The position numbers were made by a program, and so were the translations under genes. From Gracilibacillus dipsosauri (GTDB lineage: Bacteria > Bacillota > Bacilli > Bacillales > Amphibacillaceae), in the NCBI RefSeq assembly GCF_003176895.1, contig NZ_QGTD01000008.1, positions 248,001-312,000 on the forward strand: DNA of 64,000 bases. The letters are read 5' to 3'. Below the pieces are notes generated by a model. That model did no database searches, was not told the DNA's origin, and worked only from the letters and a program-made list of their open reading frames with translations. Shown here piece after piece: positions 27,919 through 35,120 of this stretch (position 1 is the first letter of the stretch; every line of letters starts with the position of its first letter).

Positions 27919-28331
27919 TAGAAAACCCCCACATGTTGTAATTAGGTAAAATATATTATTTAATTCCCAAATTAATAAGTATTTATACCTAAATGAATTA
28001 TACAGACCACATATAAAATGGTCAATATTGGAAGCCTTATCATTAAAAATATTTACAAAACTGACATTAAGTAATCGTTAACAATCTTATTATTAGGTAA
28101 TTAATACTATAAAAATAATTTCGTTAGTTACCATTGTTATATTGTATTAAAAATGCCTACAATTCTAACTAATTTAAATCAGATTACGAAAGGTAGAAAA
28201 TAATAAGATAAACCATTTTCATATAACTCGTGCTAATTCATATAGAGTAGTTGATAACAAGTGTGCACATTCAGTTTCGGGTTTAACTATGTTATGCTAA
28301 AGAAATAACATCGAAAAAGGAGTAGGGAAGT
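27919..28331. other. Intergenic region without recognised gene
   Basis: 413 bp, very AT-rich, between the divergent BMP lipoprotein and pseudouridine synthase genes. No ORF with a ribosome site, no terminator and no convincing riboswitch was seen. It must hold both promoters; a TATAAT on the minus strand at about 27997–28002 could serve the lipoprotein gene. Confidence 0.4.
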
Positions 28332-29015
28332 ATGGAAGTTCCAATATTATATGAGGATAATCACTTGCTAGTAGTAGAAAAGCCAATAAATATCCCAGTA
28401 CAAGCAGATAAGTCGAAGGATCCAGATCTATTAAATTTTCTTAAGCAAGATATAAAAAGAAGATATAATAAACCTGGAAATGTTTATCTTGGACTAGTTC
28501 ATCGACTTGACCGTCCAGTAGGTGGAGTAATGGTTTTTGCTAAAACATCAAAAGCAGCATCCCGTTTATCTGATTCGATAAGAAAAAATGAAATCAAGAA
28601 AACCTATCTCGCTGTCGTACGAGGAATTCCCCATAAAGAAATTGGTACACTTGAAGATTATTTAATGAAAGATCGCAATGAAAATAAGACCCATATTGTG
28701 GCATCATCCGAGAAAAAGGCAAAAAAAGCCATTTTGGATTATACAGTTTTAGCAAGTGCCAAAGGTCTAAGTCTTGTGAAAATTCGTCTTCAAACGGGAA
28801 GACCACATCAAATTCGTGTTCAATTTGCATCTAGGGGCTATCCTTTGTATGGAGACCAGAAATATGGAGAAAAAATGAACAAGCCAGGCCAGCAAATCGC
28901 CTTATGGTCAAATGTGCTAGAATTGACGCATCCAGTTCAAAAAGAAGTAACCCTATGTCATTCTTTCCCACCCGATCAATATCCGTGGGATCTTTTCAGT
29001 GAAAGGATAAAATAA
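28332..29015 (+). CDS. RluA-family pseudouridine synthase
   Basis: 227 residues. The catalytic motif is GLVHRLDRPVGGVMVFAKT, with the essential Asp in HRLDR near residue 60, and the RPHQIRVQFAS motif near 156. It has no S4 domain at the N-terminus, so it resembles the short RluA-like proteins (YlyB/YhcT relatives). It isomerises uridine in rRNA or tRNA; the target site cannot be read from the sequence. The ATG at 28332 follows AAAGGAGTAGGG. Confidence 0.9.
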   Translation: MEVPILYEDNHLLVVEKPINIPVQADKSKDPDLLNFLKQDIKRRYNKPGNVYLGLVHRLDRPVGGVMVFAKTSKAASRLSDSIRKNEIKKTYLAVVRGIPHKEIGTLEDYLMKDRNENKTHIVASSEKKAKKAILDYTVLASAKGLSLVKIRLQTGRPHQIRVQFASRGYPLYGDQKYGEKMNKPGQQIALWSNVLELTHPVQKEVTLCHSFPPDQYPWDLFSERIK

Positions 29016-29114
29016 CAAAGAATAAAACAGATAACTGACAAGCTTTGCGATAGTTTGATTCATCTCATTTATATGTATAAAAGAAAAGCATTTAGGAAAA
29101 TATAAATACTGATA

Positions 29115-29126
29115 GAACATTTGTTC
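29115..29126. promoter_or_regulatory. LexA (SOS)-like operator
   Basis: GAACATTTGTTC, flanked by A and T, is a perfect GAAC-N4-GTTC palindrome as bound by Gram-positive LexA. Its right half is the −35 hexamer of the toxin promoter, so bound repressor would block transcription. Confidence 0.65.
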
Positions 29127-29149
29127 TCGTGTATAATCTATGGTATAAT
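29121..29149 (+). promoter_or_regulatory. Toxin gene promoter
   Basis: TTGTTC (29121–29126) and TATAAT (29144–29149) with an exact 17-nt spacer. Transcription would begin near 29156 and give a leader of about 56 nt with a GC-rich hairpin (AGCCCC ... GGGG) near the ribosome site. Confidence 0.75.
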
Positions 29150-29211
29150 TTAGAAAGATAATGTTCTTATAAGGAGAGGTCGGCTAGCCCCAACGGAAGG
29201 GGGGGATGCCA

Positions 29212-29307
29212 ATGAGTATGTATGAGAGTTTCATGGTTCTTAGTGGTTTTGGGACATTCTTAATTGCATTACTCGCTTTGATTGTAACGTTGATCAATAA
29301 AAAATAG
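29212..29307 (+). CDS. Holin-like type I toxin peptide (Hol_Tox / TxpA–BsrG-like)
   Basis: 31 residues: a short polar start (MSMYESFMVL) followed by one membrane helix and the basic end INKK. This matches the small hydrophobic toxins annotated as putative holin-like toxin in Bacilli, which begin M-x-x-YE-x-(L/F)M. They insert in the membrane and are held off by an antisense RNA. The G-rich site AAGGGGGGGATGCC precedes the ATG. The leader (AGCCCCAACGGAAGGGGG) and the downstream structured segment with GCAGCCGAACCC are also typical of these loci. The promoter overlaps a LexA-like box. Confidence 0.8.
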   Translation: MSMYESFMVLSGFGTFLIALLALIVTLINKK

Positions 29308-29435
29308 ACCTCCCTATTTACCCTAAAAGTGACTAGGTGAGGTCTATGCAATCCAATTGCAGCCGAACCCTCTGGGGGAACCGCTTATCGATAACCCACA
29401 GTGCCAGCTGTGGGTTACTATTATATGAGTTTCTT
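29300..29435 (-). ncRNA. Antisense antitoxin RNA of the type I locus
   Basis: On the minus strand a promoter TTTTCA-N17-TATAAT (29470–29442) would start an RNA near 29435. It runs over a hairpin at 29392–29417 (TAACCCACAG/CTGTGGGTTA) and ends at a terminator: stem TAGACCTC/GAGGTCTA (29305–29312 with 29339–29346) plus six T on the minus strand. The RNA of about 135 nt overlaps the 3' end of the toxin mRNA. Its exact ends are inferred. Confidence 0.65.
29392..29417 (+). terminator. Hairpin, probable toxin mRNA 3' end
   Basis: A 10-bp perfect stem with a 6-nt loop. The T-tract after it is weak (CTATTATAT), so it is a less certain terminator. It is also part of the overlapping antisense RNA. Confidence 0.5.
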
Positions 29436-29686
29436 CTGTTTATTATAACATACGTCACGTAAGATGAAAAGTTGCACTACTTTGTCACTTGTTTTTGGAT
29501 AATAAAACAAATTAATTCAGAAAAAGGTAGAAAAATCTTGTCATTTTCCATCAAATCATGTAAGATAAAGATGAAAAGGTTGTACACGGTTTTTAAACCA
29601 TGAGTCAACTTTTCATTATGCAAAACTGTGCGTTATAACAGTTTTTGCGCGATACTCTTTATTCCATTTTACCAATAACTATCTTA

Positions 29687-29715
29687 TTTACAGATGTTTG
29701 TTATTCATCTATACT
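29687..29715 (+). promoter_or_regulatory. Sigma-A promoter upstream of the HD-GYP gene
   Basis: TTTACA (29687–29692) and TATACT (29710–29715) with a 17-nt spacer, about 70 nt before the start codon. The 29418–29686 stretch before it holds only AT-rich sequence and an imperfect hairpin at 29620–29648. Confidence 0.6.
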
Positions 29716-29788
29716 TAAGAAAATGACAATAATTATCTAAAAAAATGGAAATTTGACGGCATATGTTGGAATAGAGAGGAATTATCAC

Positions 29789-30952
29789 ATGAATAGCAGA
29801 TATTCGTTTTTACTTAATCAAGAGAAGCGAACAACGATTTGGTTCTTATGGCTATTTTACTTCGTTTATTTTAGCTATGAACTTATCTATTACTTTGTTT
29901 TACCGAACATGCCTTGGAAAATAGCCCCAATTAATAATAAGAGTATAATAGATTTTATTATATATATTGTTCTAGTATGTCTTATACCTATTGCTTATCA
30001 ACTAATTAAGGAGAATAATCCAGCCCCTGTTAAATATATTTATTTCCTTGTGTTCACTACAACGAACATAGTTGTTGATATACTTTCTTACATAGGTACA
30101 GATATCTCCTATGCAAATGGCAATATAGCAGAATTAGTTATTGTACTTTTTTCCCCAATTTTTGTAAATAAACATTTTTTCTATCTTGTTTCTATCGGCA
30201 CAATATTAAAATTTATCATTATTGGTATCTTTTTAAAGGATATTGTGGTGTTAATTCCACTTATATTAGTATCCATTATCTCCATTGTTGCGTGGATATT
30301 ATTACATAGATTTTTAGACTATGTATCTGCAACAGAAGCATCCTATGAGCGACAGTTAAATGGTATAGTAAAAGGAATAATTGCCACCCTTGAACTAAAG
30401 GATTTATATACAAAAGGGCATAGTGAAAGAGTAGCAAACTATGCTGCAATACTAGCAAAAGCAACAGGAAAATATAATAAGGATCAACTAAAAACTTTTT
30501 ATTATGCTTGCTTATTACATGATATCGGAAAAGTTAACATACCTGATTCCATTTTAACAAAACCAGGTAAATTAACAGATGAGGAATTTAATATTATTAA
30601 GACTCATCCCATTGTTGGAGCTAATGCTATTCATAAAGTAGAGGGGATTTCAGAACATATCGAAGTCATCGAGCAGCATCATGAAAGATGGGATGGAAAA
30701 GGTTATCCATACGGTTTAAAAGGGGAGGAAATATCCCATCTGTCAAGAATTACAGCCATTGCTGATGCGTTTGATGCAATGACATCATCCAGATCATACC
30801 GAAAGGCACTACCACTAGAAGTAGCTTACGATCAAATTGTGCAAGGAAAAGGAAGTCAGTTTGATCCCAACCTAGTCGATTTATTTAAAGAAATTTATCA
30901 AGACTGGGTGGATTATTATAAACATTTTAATCACACACAAGAACACGAATGA
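29789..30952 (+). CDS. Membrane HD-GYP domain protein (c-di-GMP phosphodiesterase candidate)
   Basis: 387 residues. About six membrane helices (residues 15–185) precede a complete HD-GYP domain: HSERVANYA, LLHDIGK near residue 243, THPIVG, EQHHERWDGKGYPYGL near 303 and ADAFDAMTSSRSYR. Metal ligands and the GYP motif are intact, so it probably degrades c-di-GMP to GMP or pGpG at the membrane. The ATG at 29789 follows AGAGGAATT; the longer frame from 29753 has no ribosome site. The stop lies 15 nt before a 22-codon peptide gene, with no terminator between them. Confidence 0.88.
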   Translation: MNSRYSFLLNQEKRTTIWFLWLFYFVYFSYELIYYFVLPNMPWKIAPINNKSIIDFIIYIVLVCLIPIAYQLIKENNPAPVKYIYFLVFTTTNIVVDILSYIGTDISYANGNIAELVIVLFSPIFVNKHFFYLVSIGTILKFIIIGIFLKDIVVLIPLILVSIISIVAWILLHRFLDYVSATEASYERQLNGIVKGIIATLELKDLYTKGHSERVANYAAILAKATGKYNKDQLKTFYYACLLHDIGKVNIPDSILTKPGKLTDEEFNIIKTHPIVGANAIHKVEGISEHIEVIEQHHERWDGKGYPYGLKGEEISHLSRITAIADAFDAMTSSRSYRKALPLEVAYDQIVQGKGSQFDPNLVDLFKEIYQDWVDYYKHFNHTQEHE

Positions 30953-30967
30953 AATGGAGGTGAGACG

Positions 30968-31036
30968 ATGAAAATTCGTAAGCTTAAGCAAAATAAGGTA
31001 ACTTGTTGGTGGTGCACATATTTTAATAACTGGTAG
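30968..31036 (+). CDS. 22-residue Cys/Trp-rich peptide, candidate RiPP or pheromone precursor
   Basis: The peptide has a basic N-terminal half (MKIRKLKQNK) and an aromatic C-terminal half with Cys13, Trp14, Trp15, Cys16, Tyr18, Phe19 and Trp22. A strong ribosome site, GGAGGTGA, lies 3–5 nt before the ATG. It sits 15 nt after the HD-GYP gene and 66 nt before a PqqD-like/M50 protease gene, with a terminator-like hairpin in between. Together these argue for an expressed leader–core precursor cleaved by the protease. The product is not recognised from known families. CxxC could form a disulfide or a thioether/crosslink. Confidence 0.65.
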   Translation: MKIRKLKQNKVTCWWCTYFNNW

Positions 31037-31052
31037 ATTCTGTATGAAGAGA

Positions 31053-31090
31053 GTGGGATGTTGTCATGATAACATCCTACTTTCTATTTA
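31053..31090 (+). terminator. Hairpin between precursor peptide and protease genes
   Basis: A 10-bp stem (GTGGGATGTT/AACATCCTAC, one G·U) with an 8-nt loop and a T-rich tail. It would act as a partial terminator, giving more peptide mRNA than protease mRNA, as is common after RiPP precursor genes. Confidence 0.6.
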
Positions 31091-31102
31091 GGTGGTGAAA
31101 TA

Positions 31103-32278
31103 ATGACGATATCGTTAAAATCAACCTTAACCCTATACCCATTAACGATTAAAGAAGATAAAAAGCACTATCTTGTCGAGGAAAGCATTTCTGGTGAATT
31201 TTTTGAAATGCCCAAGGTTTGTATTGATGCAATTAAAATGATGAACAATGGTTTCAATTTGGGACAGGTTCAAGCAAGCTTATTACAAACTTATCCTAAG
31301 GAAGAAGTAGACTTACTTGATTTTTCTCATCAGCTAGTAGAATTAGGTTTAGTCCAATCGATTGATGGCAAAATAATTGAAATGAAGAAAGAAAATCACA
31401 AAATTCGAGGTTTTGAGTGGATTCCTGCAAAGGTTGGGAAACTTTTATTTAATCGGGTAACATCTAAACTATACTTTCTAGTTTTTATGATGAATATATT
31501 GTTCCTTGTGTTAAATCCAAAATTATTACCCACCTATCAAGATATGTTTGTTTTTGATGTAATGATCTGGAATGTACTAATATATGCAGTTCTATCTTTA
31601 ATACTCTTATTAATACATGAAATGGGACACGTTTTGGCAATCCGTTCTCACAATCTGCCTACAAATTGGAATATAGCTCATCGAGTAATGCTAGTAGTTA
31701 TGGAAACAGATCTTACTGCAGCTTGGAAACTTCCGAATCATCGTAGAAATATTCTCTATCTTGGCGGGATGTGTTTCGATCAAGTATTGCTGTTTACCGC
31801 GCTTTCATGGAAACTCACCCTTCCAAATGATGAACTAATCCTCCATGGAATATTGTCTATGATTGCTTTAGATATCTTTATTAAAACGATTTACCAGTGC
31901 TGTTTTTATATGAAAACAGATCTGTATTTTGTTTTTGAGAATATCTCTGGGTGCTATAATCTTATGGAAAATGCCAAACAACATTTACGAGAATGGTTGC
32001 CCTTTATCAAGGAGGATACTACAACTACAGTGTATCAAGAGGAAAAAAGAACCGTTCGTTTGTACAGCTATTTTTTCTTATGTGGAATTATTTTGACTTT
32101 TAGTTTATTTGCTTTTTATTTTCTTCCACAAGCCGTGTATGTCTATATGAATATTATCCCTCAGTTATTATTACCAATGAATAGTGTCTATTTTTGGGAT
32201 GCAATCATCATCCTTGGTCAGTCGTTAATCATACTAGTGCTATTGTTTTATTCCATTACAAAGTCAAAACGCTTATGA
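31103..32278 (+). CDS. PqqD-like domain fused to M50 site-2-type membrane protease
   Basis: 391 residues. Residues about 8–95 fit a PqqD-like winged helix / RiPP recognition element (LTLYPLTIKEDKKHYLVEE ... FHQLVELGLVQSIDGK pattern). About six membrane helices follow. The zinc motif HEMGH is at 172–176, a possible third ligand lies in GGMCFDQ near 226, and the KTDLYFVFENISG block near 271 is typical of peptide-maturation M50 proteins such as the epipeptide protease EpeP/YydH. It would recognise the small peptide encoded just upstream and cut it in the membrane. The ATG follows AGGTGGTG. No radical SAM, cyclase or ABC exporter gene is nearby. Confidence 0.78.
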   Translation: MTISLKSTLTLYPLTIKEDKKHYLVEESISGEFFEMPKVCIDAIKMMNNGFNLGQVQASLLQTYPKEEVDLLDFSHQLVELGLVQSIDGKIIEMKKENHKIRGFEWIPAKVGKLLFNRVTSKLYFLVFMMNILFLVLNPKLLPTYQDMFVFDVMIWNVLIYAVLSLILLLIHEMGHVLAIRSHNLPTNWNIAHRVMLVVMETDLTAAWKLPNHRRNILYLGGMCFDQVLLFTALSWKLTLPNDELILHGILSMIALDIFIKTIYQCCFYMKTDLYFVFENISGCYNLMENAKQHLREWLPFIKEDTTTTVYQEEKRTVRLYSYFFLCGIILTFSLFAFYFLPQAVYVYMNIIPQLLLPMNSVYFWDAIIILGQSLIILVLLFYSITKSKRL

Positions 32279-32305
32279 GGAGCTTATATATAGGCTCCTC
32301 ATTTA
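32275..32305 (+). terminator. Hairpin at the protease gene end
   Basis: A 9-bp stem ATGAGGAGC/GCTCCTCAT that overlaps the stop codon, followed by a short T-run. Confidence 0.55.
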
Positions 32306-32323
32306 AGAATCACAAAGTTTTAT

Positions 32324-32656
32324 TTAATAAAAATGGGAATATATTTTGTTCACTTTTTCTGAAAATGCTTGAATTGGTACAAAGCGAACATCCCGAAAGT
32401 ATTCCTTTCCTTCGACAAAAAACAAAACAGCTGGGGCGGTAAATATCGAATATATCCCTGCAATACTTGGAAATTGATCTGCACGGATATAACCAAGTTT
32501 GACCATAGGATACTTCTGCATAACCTGTTTAATTAGTGGCAAAAGACTCTGACAAACACTACAATTTTTCTGCGAAACGAACAATAGACTAAGCGTATGA
32601 TTTTGAATAAGATGGTCCAAATCCTCTTGATAATAAATGGAGCCGAATTCGTTCAC
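32324..32656 (-). CDS. Thioredoxin-like protein
   Basis: 110 residues with a thioredoxin fold pattern: LLFVSQKNCSVCQSLLPLI with the redox pair Cys32/Cys35, IRADQFPSIAGIYSIFTAPAVLFFVEGKE containing the cis-Pro (TAP). The active site CSVC differs from the standard CGPC and resembles YtpP/YdbP-like proteins. A GTG start at 32656 follows AGGCAGG. It is convergent to the protease gene; a role in the redox state of the Cys-containing peptide is possible but unproven. Confidence 0.82.
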   Translation of the reverse strand: MNEFGSIYYQEDLDHLIQNHTLSLLFVSQKNCSVCQSLLPLIKQVMQKYPMVKLGYIRADQFPSIAGIYSIFTAPAVLFFVEGKEYFRDVRFVPIQAFSEKVNKIYSHFY

Positions 32657-32749
32657 TTTGTAACCTGCCTCTTAATTATTAGTAAAACAAGTGTATATTA
32701 AAAACACGCTGATTGGAAGCTGAATGCTTCTGAAACTTGCTATGCTATT

Positions 32750-33607
32750 TTAAGGTACGGCTTTAATACTGTTCACATGCTGAAAGTAAAGAGAATGCGT
32801 TCCATCTCCATACGTTTTCTTTTTCAAATCTTCACCTTCCGTTGACTTTGTCTCATCATAAGGTTGATCTGTTGTCACTTTTACATTAGCATCTTCTCCA
32901 TCACTTAATAATGCAATATCAGCATTGGCGATATACCAATCTGCTTTTAATTTAGCCAAATCTAGGTTAACCTCGTGAAGATAAGTTCGAGCTTCTACCT
33001 TTCTGTTTCCCGGGATCGAAATAGTAGCATCATAGTTAACAAAATGATGGTTCATTCGATTTTTAGAAGGAGGGGAGAGTATTTCGATATATAGAGTATC
33101 TCCAACTTTATTAATGGAAATATAATCATCCTGTGAGAGCTTTGTTTCATAATTAGACCGAAAGCTTCCAAATATATTCACTTCGTCTGTTTCGTTTGCT
33201 TCCAATTCAATCCCATTATTATTCGCATCAATGACCACTTTTTTAATGTCCTTACTTAGCTTTTGATTTACTTCTGGCAACATTCCGTTCACTTCTTCTG
33301 TGTCTACATATTCTTTTACCGTTGTCACAAGCCCTGTCGAAGTAACAAAGTAAATACCAAGTGTCAGGACACCTATAAAAAGGATAAACAAGATAGAAAA
33401 AACGTCATATCTTACGATAGGTTGCTCTTGTTTTGATAACAGCAAATATATTAATATTTCAATGCCTAATATAATTAGGAGTATTGGAATCCAAGAAAGT
33501 ATAAAGGTCGTTACCTCCCAGTTATATAGCTGGGATAAAAATAAGGTTACACCTAGTGCAATTAAGGAAAGTCCCATGGAAATAGAGCCAACACGCCATT
33601 TTCTCAT
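32750..33607 (-). CDS. Membrane protein with LiaF/DUF4097-like C-terminal domain
   Basis: 285 residues. Three membrane helices (about 8–27, 33–54, 68–90) are followed by an extracytoplasmic beta-rich domain (about 115–285) with repeated short strands such as KVVIDANNNGIELEA and NADIALLSDGEDANVKV, as in LiaF/toastrack or DUF4097 proteins. It is the last gene of an ECF sigma operon and starts one base inside the stop of the preceding gene (TAATG). A role in envelope stress sensing or as sigma-factor modulator is inferred from context. Confidence 0.7.
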   Translation of the reverse strand: MRKWRVGSISMGLSLIALGVTLFLSQLYNWEVTTFILSWIPILLIILGIEILIYLLLSKQEQPIVRYDVFSILFILFIGVLTLGIYFVTSTGLVTTVKEYVDTEEVNGMLPEVNQKLSKDIKKVVIDANNNGIELEANETDEVNIFGSFRSNYETKLSQDDYISINKVGDTLYIEILSPPSKNRMNHHFVNYDATISIPGNRKVEARTYLHEVNLDLAKLKADWYIANADIALLSDGEDANVKVTTDQPYDETKSTEGEDLKKKTYGDGTHSLYFQHVNSIKAVP

Positions 33608-34692
33608 TATTTCTTCACCTTCTCTTTCTTTTTAGAGCCGGATATCAATTTAATTCCGCCTAGGATTAATAGGAAGCATACAATACTGACTTGGAAGTAT
33701 TGCTGATAATAGTACCATACATCAATATTAAATATTTCCCTTAGATTATCTGCGATAATAGGGAGGAAGGTACTATCAATCAGATAAAATACTCCTAACA
33801 ATATAAGGCCAATCCCTAACCATTTTTGGTAATTGGCTAAATGTTTAAATACTGGAATATCCTCCAACTCTTGATCATGGGATCGATTAATTAGCTGTAA
33901 GGCATCAAAAAAACTAAAAAACCAGATAATAGGGATAACAAACAAAAATATACTTAAATGTAATACGTCAAGAATATAGATGGAAAGTAGAAAAGAAGCC
34001 ATTAATTGTAAACCGCGATTTTGCAAGCCTAAATACATATGTCCCGCACCCGGGAAGATTGCCAATAAGGTAGTTAGCATTCTGCTTTTTTTGCTATCAT
34101 CACGAAACCTATCAAAATCATCAAAAATGGTCGTATCTAATAAATCAATACCTTGTTGTTTTTTGTTCAACAACTGGATTACGTCAAACATGCTGTAGAT
34201 CCAAATGATAGGAATCGCAAGGAGAAAGATTAAGAAAATACTACTCGTTAGTACACTCACAAAAAACACCATTGCAATAATACCAAAAAATGCTGCAAGT
34301 ATGGTAAGTCCTCGATAGGTTAATCCTAAATAGAAGTGACCAATTCCAGGAATAAACGATAATAATATCGTAGAAAAGCGTTCCTTTTGTTTAGGGTCTT
34401 CTAGGGTAAATGCTTGATCATTGTTTGTTGTGCCCGCGAGTCCTCCTTGTTTTTTCATCACAAGTGTCATGACAATATCCATCATATTGATAAGCCAAAC
34501 TATCGCTGCAATTAAGAAAAATCCAATAAACAAGGTATCGGAGTAGACAATGATTCCTGCAATAAATCCACAAAAAAGGGAACCTAAGAAGAATAAAGTA
34601 TATAACACTCCTCTCCATCGATATCCTAAATAAATATGACCAAAGCCCGGAAACAAGGCAAGAAATAAAGCGAGTATGGGTGATTTTGTCAT
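33607..34692 (-). CDS. Polytopic membrane protein with three internal repeats
   Basis: 361 residues, about eleven membrane helices. The same unit is repeated three times: FPGFGHIYLGYRWRG near residue 14, IPGIGHFYLGLTYRG near 115 and FPGAGHMYLGLQNRG near 214, each followed by two hydrophobic helices and a YxDxxQL-like turn (DVIQLLN, DALQLIN). The G-x-G-H-x-Y-L-G motif is like that of TM2-domain proteins. Function unknown. The start overlaps the anti-sigma stop by 1 nt, so it is coupled to the sigma operon. Confidence 0.7.
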   Translation of the reverse strand: MTKSPILALFLALFPGFGHIYLGYRWRGVLYTLFFLGSLFCGFIAGIIVYSDTLFIGFFLIAAIVWLINMMDIVMTLVMKKQGGLAGTTNNDQAFTLEDPKQKERFSTILLSFIPGIGHFYLGLTYRGLTILAAFFGIIAMVFFVSVLTSSIFLIFLLAIPIIWIYSMFDVIQLLNKKQQGIDLLDTTIFDDFDRFRDDSKKSRMLTTLLAIFPGAGHMYLGLQNRGLQLMASFLLSIYILDVLHLSIFLFVIPIIWFFSFFDALQLINRSHDQELEDIPVFKHLANYQKWLGIGLILLGVFYLIDSTFLPIIADNLREIFNIDVWYYYQQYFQVSIVCFLLILGGIKLISGSKKKEKVKK

Positions 34693-35120
34693 TAGTTATG
34701 ATCTCCTTTCATTTCCTCTAATAATTGATCTGTTTTTTTCATGAGTTGTTCAGTTAACGATTGCTTTGGGCTTACTTCTGCTCTATCCGTGAGACTGATC
34801 ATATTATCAAATACTCCAGAAAACATGAGAATCAAGGTCAAACCGGCTGCTAGAACATAGTGAATAATACTTTTAGAGAACAAGGAAGAAGCATTTGAGC
34901 TTTTGGATGATGGTTTTGAATCATGCTGAATCCTTGCTATTGTTTTTTCTGTAAAGAAATCAGACACTGAGTCCTCAACTAGACTATTTTCCATAAGCTG
35001 GAGATAACTATCTAGACATGCTTCACAGCTATATAGATGATTCTCCATTGTCTTTCGATTCTCATCCGTTAATTGATCAAGAATATATAAGTTCATTTGC
35101 TCTTTAGGAATATGTTTCAT
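34692..35120 (-). CDS. Anti-sigma factor with zinc-finger (zf-HC2) domain
   Basis: 142 residues. The N-terminal zinc-binding anti-sigma domain shows the HLYSCEAC (H-x3-C-x2-C) motif near residue 28. One membrane helix (about 90–107) follows, and the short outside tail is acidic/polar. It should hold the adjacent ECF sigma factor inactive at the membrane. The ATG overlaps the sigma stop (TGATG) and has AAGGAGG upstream; an upstream in-frame start at 35156 lies inside the sigma gene and is not needed. Confidence 0.85.
   Translation of the reverse strand: MKHIPKEQMNLYILDQLTDENRKTMENHLYSCEACLDSYLQLMENSLVEDSVSDFFTEKTIARIQHDSKPSSKSSNASSLFSKSIIHYVLAAGLTLILMFSGVFDNMISLTDRAEVSPKQSLTEQLMKKTDQLLEEMKGDHN

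Noticed and set aside
32194-32442. Plus-strand ORF of 82 codons at the end of the M50 protease gene
   Set aside because: Out-of-frame overlap with the protease and the convergent thioredoxin-like gene; no ribosome site.
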